In this document: positions 57,203 through 64,000 of the stretch, in pieces
Layout: each line of letters opens with the position of its first letter
How positions within the stretch are numbered: position 1 is the stretch's first letter
Assembly (NCBI RefSeq): GCF_002902625.1
Contig: NZ_PPRG01000035.1
Span: 1 to 64,000 of the forward strand
DNA: 64,000 nucleotides
Direction: 5' to 3'
DNA from: Staphylococcus devriesei
GTDB lineage: Bacteria > Bacillota > Bacilli > Staphylococcales > Staphylococcaceae
Program-made: the position numbers and the translations under genes
Notes under the pieces: model-generated
The model's database searches: none
What the model saw: only the letters and a program-made list of their open reading frames with translations
What the model was told of the DNA's origin: nothing

Positions 57203-58076
57203 TTAATCCTCTCCTCTTGAACTTTATTTTGTAATAATAATAAAGTACTAATGCGAATGGCGTTAATGCTAGAGAAGTGGTGAATTTTTCAGTATCTTTA
57301 AATTTATACTTCAAGTTAAGTCCAGTATCTATCCATGATATATCATATAACAAATAATTAATCACTTTATCTTTAAGAGTAGGTAATTGGTTATGTGCTA
57401 ACTTTCGATATTCACAATAGTTTTCTGCAGATTTAAAATAATTAGTTTTGACTTTACTACTTATACCATCGGTTTGATATTCTACATATTTAGTATTGAT
57501 ATTAGCTAAATAACAATCATATAGTTTACTGAATTCGAACCATTGATATGAAGGTGGCATATGTCTCGATTCCCCATATTGAGGAAAAGTCATATTTCTA
57601 ATTATATTCGTTGCAAAGACATAACATTTATCATGTCGAACTTTATATTTATATCGCAAGTCTACCCAGTTTACTTTTTCAATCTCAGGTAGCTCTTCCC
57701 CAACCACTTTGCCATCCTCATAAGTATCCAAAGTAATTAGTGCTTTCATATCTTTGTTTTCTCTAAACTTTGTATTAAAAACTTCTACAGCATTGGGGTA
57801 AAACCAATCATCGCTGTCTAATACAACAAAAATGTCCCCTTTTGCTGCTTTCAAACCAACATTAGAGGCAATATGTTTACCTCCATTACTTTGTTTAATA
57901 TAACGAATAGAAAACTTATCAGTGCTAAAACTTTTAACTAGTTGAGGGGTCTCATCAGTCGAACCGTCATCAACTATTAACCACTCGAAGTCATAATCTG
58001 TTTGTTTTAATAATGAATCATATAATCTAGGAAGAGTATGTGCTCTATTAAATGTAGGAGTAAAGATAGTTAGCAT
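57195..58076 (-). CDS. Family 2 glycosyltransferase
   Basis: 293 residues, GT-A fold: LTIFTPTFNRAHTLPRLYDS, WLIVDDGSTDETPQLV (about 35-50), the VVLDSDDWFYPNA Mn-binding DSD motif (about 84-96), and a C-terminal basic/hydrophobic segment near the membrane. It adds a sugar to the lipid-linked repeat. GGGGG precedes the ATG; the gene follows the next GT4 gene by four bases. Confidence 0.87.
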   Translation of the reverse strand: MLTIFTPTFNRAHTLPRLYDSLLKQTDYDFEWLIVDDGSTDETPQLVKSFSTDKFSIRYIKQSNGGKHIASNVGLKAAKGDIFVVLDSDDWFYPNAVEVFNTKFRENKDMKALITLDTYEDGKVVGEELPEIEKVNWVDLRYKYKVRHDKCYVFATNIIRNMTFPQYGESRHMPPSYQWFEFSKLYDCYLANINTKYVEYQTDGISSKVKTNYFKSAENYCEYRKLAHNQLPTLKDKVINYLLYDISWIDTGLNLKYKFKDTEKFTTSLALTPFALVLYYYYKIKFKRRGLID

Positions 58077-58080
58077 AATA

Positions 58081-59265
58081 TTAACCCCCTATGTGTTTTA
58101 TCGTTTCTATAAATTCTTTACCTTTATCTTCAGGTTCAACGTTAAGTTTCTCTAAGTTAGTTTTAATAGTTTGATAAGTAGTTTTATTTCCATAAAGTTC
58201 TTCAATTTTCCGAGCGATTTCATGTCCATCCATATTGACGATAAAACCATTTTCATTGTTAGTTATTTGTTCGTATACTGTTTCAAAGTTAGTAGCAACT
58301 ACAGGAATGTTGTAATACAACGCTTCATCAATTGTGTTAGATTTACCTTCAAATCTGGAAGGATGTACTAATACGTCCATTTTTTTCACTATGCTACCAG
58401 TATTAAATTTAAATCCTACTGGTATTACGAGATCTTCTAATTTGTGATTTGCAACTTCATCTTGAAGCCATTGTGCTAATTTTCCAGCTCCCACTACATA
58501 CCATTTGATATTTAAATCTTTAGATTTTAAAATTTTTGCTGCTTCAATTAATAAATCTAATCCTTTGCCATTATCTAAACGACAAATTGTGCATAAATTA
58601 AAGCTATTTGTTTGTATATCAATTTTTTCACTTTCGATGTTTTCATACAATTTAATAGGTAAGCTATTATAGAAAGTAACTGGTTTAATGTGAAAAATAT
58701 CTTCAAAAATTTCAGAACACATTTTCGATACTGAAAGCATTCCATCCATTTTATCGAAATACTCTTTATCAATTTCATGGTCTCTTTTTAACACTCGATA
58801 ATCTGTTCTAATCCAACCAATTTTGTGATTTGCATTAATATAATCTTCAATGAAATAGACAGAATGACCACCTGAAACGCCAATTGCATAATCGTAACGT
58901 TTTTTCATTTGTAGATCTTTCCACTTGTTATCAATCCAAAAGCGTTGCTTTGCTTTTGTATTATCATGCATTTTCAGTTTACTTTTCAAAGTAAAAACTA
59001 ACGCTTTCATGCCTAACTTAGGGCTTTTAAAATTTTTCAAAATATTTGATAAGAGATGTTTTCTATTAAGCATTAATACTGAAAATTTCGAACTAACCTT
59101 TTTCACATTAACATAGTCAGGTAAATACTTTGTTAAACTATCTTCTTGGTTAAGTATCATTAAATCGATTTCATGATTTGTATCTTTAAGTTCATAAAAT
59201 AGATTTAATAAACTTTTTTGGGGACCACCAAAGTTAAAATTGTTAACTACAAATAATAATTTCAT
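58081..59265 (-). CDS. Family 4 glycosyltransferase
   Basis: 394 residues, GT-B type: LLFVVNNFNFGGPQKSLLNL at the N-terminus, CTICRLDNGKGLDLLIEAAK (about 230-250), and the donor-binding VHPSRFEGKSNTIDEALYY (about 310-330), where EGKSN replaces the usual EGFG. The middle part (about 60-160) is unusually rich in Lys. A third elongating transferase for the capsule repeat; sugar unknown. AAGGAG precedes the ATG. Confidence 0.83.
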   Translation of the reverse strand: MKLLFVVNNFNFGGPQKSLLNLFYELKDTNHEIDLMILNQEDSLTKYLPDYVNVKKVSSKFSVLMLNRKHLLSNILKNFKSPKLGMKALVFTLKSKLKMHDNTKAKQRFWIDNKWKDLQMKKRYDYAIGVSGGHSVYFIEDYINANHKIGWIRTDYRVLKRDHEIDKEYFDKMDGMLSVSKMCSEIFEDIFHIKPVTFYNSLPIKLYENIESEKIDIQTNSFNLCTICRLDNGKGLDLLIEAAKILKSKDLNIKWYVVGAGKLAQWLQDEVANHKLEDLVIPVGFKFNTGSIVKKMDVLVHPSRFEGKSNTIDEALYYNIPVVATNFETVYEQITNNENGFIVNMDGHEIARKIEELYGNKTTYQTIKTNLEKLNVEPEDKGKEFIETIKHIGG

Positions 59266-59292
59266 ATTAAACTCCTTAGCACCTATAAATTA

Positions 59293-60660
59293 TTAACTTG
59301 AGTGAGTTAATTTTTTATCTTTCCTAATATCTTGAATTACGTACCAAACCCAGTACCAATTATTATGAACTAATTGAACTATTAGTAATGGTAAGAGTAA
59401 ATAAATCAACTTATTATCAATAAATTGCAATAACACTAACTGTATTATGACAGTTATTATTGCTGATGTTAAAAATGATTTATGATGTGGAATTAAATTT
59501 TTAGTTGCTAAAAAATTAGTAAATAACATTTGATTGTTATATAAAAATCGATAGATAATAATAATCAGCATTGGCACTAAATTCAACAGTGTGTAATCTG
59601 CACCTATAATATCTAACACCCAATTACCTAACAAAATAAATAAGGCAAAAGCTATAAAGTTAAACGCCCAACTTGTTACTAATGCTTTTCTAAATAATTT
59701 TATTAAATCATCATATTTATTTTTTACGCGTAGGTAATTAAATTTAGCTAAATAAGTGTTGTAATATGAATTAGACAACATAATTATCAAGGTAACAATT
59801 TGATTTATAAAACCAAATTGCCCAGATACTTTTAACGATAAAAAGTATGAGCTCAATATGATTGGGAAATTAATAATTAAGTAATTTGAAATTGAAATTG
59901 AACCTGTTCTTAAAGTGTTGGGTAATAAAGCGTTAAATATTTCTTTATCATATTTAACTTTCAGTTTACCTTTAGTTTCTTGAGTTTCAGACGAGTATTT
60001 ATAATAAGCTAGAGATTGTAAAACTCGATTCACTACTACAGAAATAAAGTAAGCAACTGAAACGCCTATTAAACCTAAACCAAGCATTAGAAACGCTACT
60101 GATAAAATTAGTTGTGTTCCTTTTGTAACAACTAATATTTGATTATATGTTTTAATCGCCCCTATACCTTTAAGGACTGAATTCCAATAAGAGAAACTAA
60201 TATTCAACACTATCGATACCATGTAAAACAACCAAGAGATAAGCATGGTTTTCATGCTTATTTCTCCGTCACTAATATTTACCATATACCAAGTTCCTAT
60301 TGTGATAAAAAGGGCAAATATAATTGTACCCATAGACGTATAAATAAACTTGACCGCTGAAATTACTTTTATAAAATATGGAATATTAATTTTTGAATTT
60401 TTCTCATTTACAGTTTCGAAACCAACACTTTTAACACTTTGAGCCCCAGACCATAAATAACTAACATTCCTAGTTATTATCGTTTGAAAACCAAAGTCAA
60501 TTAACATTGCTAAGCCATAAAGTGAGGTAAATGTGTACCATACGCCAAGCTCAGCTGAGTTTAAGTATCTTAAGATGACAGGCAATAAAATAACATTTAT
60601 TCCTTGCACCATTAATAAACTTATATATCCCCAAAGTACATCTTTTTTTCCTATATTCAT
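59293..60660 (-). CDS. Wzx-type lipid-linked oligosaccharide flippase
   Basis: 455 residues with about 12 hydrophobic segments, of the MOP/Wzx layout: VLWGYISLLMVQGINVILLP near the N-terminus and paired helices throughout, charged loops short. It moves the undecaprenyl-linked capsule repeat across the membrane. The start overlaps the Wzy stop by four bases. Family assignment rests on topology and context, as Wzx sequences vary strongly. Confidence 0.8.
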   Translation of the reverse strand: MNIGKKDVLWGYISLLMVQGINVILLPVILRYLNSAELGVWYTFTSLYGLAMLIDFGFQTIITRNVSYLWSGAQSVKSVGFETVNEKNSKINIPYFIKVISAVKFIYTSMGTIIFALFITIGTWYMVNISDGEISMKTMLISWLFYMVSIVLNISFSYWNSVLKGIGAIKTYNQILVVTKGTQLILSVAFLMLGLGLIGVSVAYFISVVVNRVLQSLAYYKYSSETQETKGKLKVKYDKEIFNALLPNTLRTGSISISNYLIINFPIILSSYFLSLKVSGQFGFINQIVTLIIMLSNSYYNTYLAKFNYLRVKNKYDDLIKLFRKALVTSWAFNFIAFALFILLGNWVLDIIGADYTLLNLVPMLIIIIYRFLYNNQMLFTNFLATKNLIPHHKSFLTSAIITVIIQLVLLQFIDNKLIYLLLPLLIVQLVHNNWYWVWYVIQDIRKDKKLTHSS

Positions 60661-62030
60661 TCGTTTCTCCTTCTAGCTACAATCCTCTTATTTAAAATTG
60701 CCATCACAAATAATACCAAGAAGAAATTCGTAAAGAATGAAAGTAAGATTGTGGCATTTGACATAAAGAACAGTGAAAATTTCAGACATAAATAAGCATA
60801 TACATATAAAGTAAACACTGAATTACTATGCTGGATATTTTTATCCAATAGCATAACTACAAATAATACAATTACAGAGAAAACCGGTGCCAAAACAGCT
60901 CCAAAGTATAAGTAACCTTGTCCTAATAAAGGAAGAATTTGGTCACTAACCCCTACCCTTTTATAAAACATGTCATTAAATGCCACTAGTGCACTGTGAT
61001 AATTTTTAAAGAGTGAATTTACAAAGATAACGGAATGGGTTAAATCTCCAAAAATTGCATTAAAATGAAATGGTTCATAAATATATGAAGTTTCAATAGA
61101 ATGTCCTATATTTACTAAACCTGAAAAGTATATTTGAACATCAGTGTTAAAATTCTCTAAAGCGCCAGCTGAGTGGTACAAACCTCTAGACGTAACAATA
61201 TTAGTATTTTGTTTTAAAAGAGTAGATATTCCAATTACTAATAAACTTAAAATAACGGACATAGCAATAATCAGTTTTCTATAATTCTTGTATAAAATAA
61301 ACACTGTAAATAGTCCTGTGATTAACGGAATAATAATACTTGATCTACTTGTGCCAACAATAAATGAAGCTGAAATCATTATCACAACTAAAGAGAGTAG
61401 CAAATATAAAATATTGGGTTTTCTCTCATAAAATTTATAAATAATATTCAGTATACTAACCGTTAATACTATTTGTGCTAATTGCACAAACAAAGCTACT
61501 AAACCAACATTTGCTAAAGTATCGTTATTTAGTTGGGATGTTGACCATATAAATGAATATCTTCCTATAGATGACGGATCTAAAGCTACTAGTAGAATTA
61601 CTACTATAAAGAATATCCAACCAAATAAATTAGGTCTAGCTTTAACGTTATAAAATTCAACCTTATTTGTGTAAAAATACTTATGAAATATCGCAAATAT
61701 TACGAATAAAATTATCATTTCATAAATCATTAAACCGACAGCTCGGCTTTGAATTGAAATCGATACTGTAGCACCAATTTGAATATTCGAACCATAAAAA
61801 GCCATTAATAAAGGAGAAACAACGTATCTTAAAAGCATGGTGAAATTAATCACCGTTATCCCTAAATTATTAAACATATATCTACTAAATGATGGAAAAA
61901 TTAAAAATAATATTAAAAATATTAAAGGTATAAGTACTAAATTATTAGGGATATAGGCTGGACTAATTAAAGTTGCCAATATACCTATAATTGATAAAGC
62001 TATAACTACGATTCTATATAAATTAACCAT
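60657..62030 (-). CDS. Wzy-type capsule polymerase
   Basis: 457 residues with about 11-12 hydrophobic segments and one larger polar loop (about 265-350, GLYHSAGALENFNTDVQIYF onward), as in O-antigen polymerases. It joins repeat units on the outer face of the membrane. Assigned by topology and position between CapD and Wzx genes. GGAAG precedes the ATG, three bases after the capD stop. Confidence 0.77.
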   Translation of the reverse strand: MVNLYRIVVIALSIIGILATLISPAYIPNNLVLIPLIFLILFLIFPSFSRYMFNNLGITVINFTMLLRYVVSPLLMAFYGSNIQIGATVSISIQSRAVGLMIYEMIILFVIFAIFHKYFYTNKVEFYNVKARPNLFGWIFFIVVILLVALDPSSIGRYSFIWSTSQLNNDTLANVGLVALFVQLAQIVLTVSILNIIYKFYERKPNILYLLLSLVVIMISASFIVGTSRSSIIIPLITGLFTVFILYKNYRKLIIAMSVILSLLVIGISTLLKQNTNIVTSRGLYHSAGALENFNTDVQIYFSGLVNIGHSIETSYIYEPFHFNAIFGDLTHSVIFVNSLFKNYHSALVAFNDMFYKRVGVSDQILPLLGQGYLYFGAVLAPVFSVIVLFVVMLLDKNIQHSNSVFTLYVYAYLCLKFSLFFMSNATILLSFFTNFFLVLFVMAILNKRIVARRRNE

Positions 62031-62032
62031 TA

Positions 62033-63844
62033 TTAATACTTCCTATTCGCTAAATCAATTAGCGTTTCTTTAATTTCATTGTTGTGAGTGTTTAAATAGC
62101 GAATAACTTCTTCTAATTCTTCTCTAGGTGGTGTCGTAGTTTTGCCTCTATAGATTTTTTCATATACCTGTTCTGAATGTATTTCATTTTCATTTAATAA
62201 TTCTTCATATAATTTTTCTCCTGGGCGAATACCTGAAAATTGGATACCAATTTCTTCTTCTGATTTACCACTTAATCTAATTAGATTACGAGCTAAATCC
62301 ACGATTTTAACTGGCTCACCCATATCAAGTACAAACACTTCTCCACCTTGAGCTAAAGCACCCGCTTGTAGTACTAATCTTGAGGCTTCAGGTATGGTCA
62401 TAAAGTATCTCGTCATATCTGGATGTGTAACAGTCACAGGACCACCAGCCTCAATTTGTTTTTTAAATAATGGAATAACTGATCCACGTGATCCTAATAC
62501 ATTACCAAATCGAACAGCTACAAAATCCGTATGCCCATCTTTTTCATTAAGATTTTGAATAATCATTTCAGCCATTCGTTTTGAAGCTCCCATTACATTA
62601 GGAGGATTCACAGCTTTGTCAGTTGAAACCATTACAAACTTTCTGACTTGTGCTTTTTTAGCAGCAACTGCTGTATTACGAGTACCTAACACGTTATTTC
62701 TAAAAGCTTCTGTTGGATTGTATTCCATCAATGGAACATGTTTATGGGCCGCTGCGTGATAAACGGCATATGGTCTATAAATTTCCATAATTTCTTCCAT
62801 ACGTCCAACATTTTGAACATCCGCAATAATAGGCACTATTTCAATTTTTTCTTTATACATATTGCTTAATTCTTGATGAATTAAATAAATACTATTTTCT
62901 CCATGACCTAATAAAATAATTCTTTCTGGCTGGAATTTACATACTTGTCTACATATTTCTGAACCAATTGAGCCACCAGCACCTGTAACTAAAATTGTTT
63001 TATGCGTCAATTCTTTAGAAATCATTGCCATATCTAACTCTACTGGCTCTCTGCCAAGTAAGTCTTCAACTTCAACACGTTTTAATTGATTGACTTCTAA
63101 TTCTCCAGCTAATACTTGTTCAATGTTTGGCATTTTAAATAATTCAATACCTGTGCTATTACAAATATCATTAATTTCTTTTAAACGAGTGGGTTTTAAC
63201 GTTGGAATAGCAATTATAATTCGTTTAATTCGGTACTTATTAACTAATGTAGGAATATCTTCGATCTTACCTTGAACTTTAACCCCTTCAGCAATAGTTA
63301 ATTTACGTTTTTGCGGATCATCATCAACAGCTAATAACGGTTCTAATCCCATTTCAGGACTTCTTAGCATCTGACGTACTAATAACGAACCACCACGACC
63401 TGCACCAACAATAAGTGTAGGCTTTTTCTTTTGTTTTTTACCTACTACAAAACCACGCGCGACTCTCCATGAAATACGCGAACCACCAATTAAAATTAAA
63501 TGCATCATCCATGTTATTAGATATAGTCTAAAGAATGGTGGATGCCCTGTGAATAATGGTATTAAAACAACAGTTGCTATTATTGAACAAGTTACAGCTT
63601 CAACTATAAGTAATAATTCATTAACACTGGCATACTCCCACGCACGATGATAAAGATTGAATATATACGCGAAAACGTGATGAGAGATTAATAGAATTAT
63701 TGATGTTAGAATTAAAAGTCTATGTGAATAACCTTCAAAATACGGTTCTAAAATGTTGTAACAAATAAAGACTGAGAATGCTACAATCAATGAATCGAGT
63801 ATAATTAGTATAAGCAAACGTCCTCTTGCACTTAACTTATCCAC
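62033..63844 (-). CDS. capD: CapD/PglF-type membrane-bound UDP-sugar 4,6-dehydratase
   Basis: 603 residues from a GTG at 63844 after GGGGGAGAG. Four N-terminal membrane segments (about 10-125), a first Rossmann domain (TLIVGAGRGGSLLVRQML, about 143), and the catalytic SDR-type domain (about 280-580): TILVTGAGGSIGSEICRQ, HAAAHKHVPLME, active-site VSTDKAVNPPNVMGASKRM and DMGEPVKIVDLARNLI. PglF-type enzymes convert UDP-GlcNAc to the 4-keto-6-deoxy sugar, the first step towards bacillosamine; S. aureus CapD is a close relative. Confidence 0.9.
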   Translation of the reverse strand: MDKLSARGRLLILIILDSLIVAFSVFICYNILEPYFEGYSHRLLILTSIILLISHHVFAYIFNLYHRAWEYASVNELLLIVEAVTCSIIATVVLIPLFTGHPPFFRLYLITWMMHLILIGGSRISWRVARGFVVGKKQKKKPTLIVGAGRGGSLLVRQMLRSPEMGLEPLLAVDDDPQKRKLTIAEGVKVQGKIEDIPTLVNKYRIKRIIIAIPTLKPTRLKEINDICNSTGIELFKMPNIEQVLAGELEVNQLKRVEVEDLLGREPVELDMAMISKELTHKTILVTGAGGSIGSEICRQVCKFQPERIILLGHGENSIYLIHQELSNMYKEKIEIVPIIADVQNVGRMEEIMEIYRPYAVYHAAAHKHVPLMEYNPTEAFRNNVLGTRNTAVAAKKAQVRKFVMVSTDKAVNPPNVMGASKRMAEMIIQNLNEKDGHTDFVAVRFGNVLGSRGSVIPLFKKQIEAGGPVTVTHPDMTRYFMTIPEASRLVLQAGALAQGGEVFVLDMGEPVKIVDLARNLIRLSGKSEEEIGIQFSGIRPGEKLYEELLNENEIHSEQVYEKIYRGKTTTPPREELEEVIRYLNTHNNEIKETLIDLANRKY

Positions 63845-63872
63845 TTCTCTCCCCCTAACTTACTTCATAAAT

Positions 63873-64000
63873 TTAAAACAACCCAAATAGTTTCTTTTGG
63901 TTATATGATTGAGAAGGTTGCTTTTTCTTTATCTCCTCATTTTTTATAATAACTTGAGCATTATTAATCAATTCTTTAATTTTCCCTTCATAACCTTTAA
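63873..64000 (-). CDS. C-terminal end of a CpsB/CapC-type protein tyrosine phosphatase (partial)
   Basis: About 42 codons run from the right window edge to a TAA. The tail contains KELINNAQVIIKNEEI and KKLFGLF, much like the last residues of PHP-type CpsB/CapC/YwqE phosphatases, which act on the capsule tyrosine kinase. Position just before capD agrees with the capA-capB-capC-capD order. The evidence is short. Confidence 0.5.
   Translation of the reverse strand, partial: KGYEGKIKELINNAQVIIKNEEIKKKQPSQSYNQKKLFGLF

Overview
The window reads as the chromosome of a coagulase-negative Staphylococcus. It is AT-rich, has strong Shine-Dalgarno sites, and carries staphylococcal gene sets (fda, mqo, cud/bet, an SsaA-like CHAP protein, a Bra/Nsa-type two-component plus ABC module, a capsule locus). 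I could not fix the species by reading alone. No tRNA, rRNA, CRISPR array, insertion sequence or prophage was found. Almost all genes lie on the minus strand.

Layout. 1-5700: a small two-helix membrane protein, a DUF4015-type lipoprotein, class I aldolase fda, and a PadR regulator with a TetX-like flavin monooxygenase downstream; a triple palindrome precedes padR and a frameshifted mini-gene follows. 5690-15740: 6-phospho-beta-glucosidase, malate:quinone oxidoreductase, pyruvate phosphate dikinase with its regulatory protein (cre and CcpN-like sites upstream), an acyl-CoA synthetase, a small monooxygenase-fold protein and a YozE-like protein. 15850-25730: an M20 amidohydrolase, choline-to-glycine betaine genes (betB, betA, regulator cudC, transporter cudT), a Dcu-type C4-dicarboxylate transporter behind a Fur box, and a small membrane protein. 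26000-36000: an SsaA-like secreted protein and a complete assimilatory sulfate operon (cysH-cysJ-cysI-cobA-sirC-tauE/safE-sat-cysC), which takes sulfate through APS/PAPS and sulfite to sulfide and makes its own siroheme.

36300-49450: a tandem pair of uncharacterised paralogous membrane proteins; a TPP riboswitch controlling a short-chain dehydrogenase and a luciferase-like flavin monooxygenase; a DUF4064 protein with a long His/Asp/Asn/Arg tail; a peptide-antibiotic resistance module (54-aa protein, braR, braS, braD, braE); and a secreted alkaline phosphatase behind a clear four-repeat PhoP box. 49860-64000: a Wzx/Wzy-type capsule locus that runs to the window edge. Its enzymes suggest a repeat unit with a bacillosamine-type diamino sugar (dehydratase, aminotransferase, N-acetyltransferase, phosphoglycosyl transferase) and a hexosaminuronic acid (TviB/TviC-type pair), with three further glycosyltransferases, flippase, polymerase and an LCP ligase.

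Two families of dispersed intergenic palindromic repeats occur: type A (about 115 bp, three copies) and type B (about 90-110 bp with GTATTGT/ACAATAC ends, four copies). At 49504-49756 a type A copy sits inside a type B copy. The points most worth following are the TPP-controlled oxidoreductase pair, the PadR triple operator, the CcpN-like sites at ppdK, the Fur box before the Dcu gene, the structured cysH-cysJ spacer, the unlisted small proteins, and the nested repeats.
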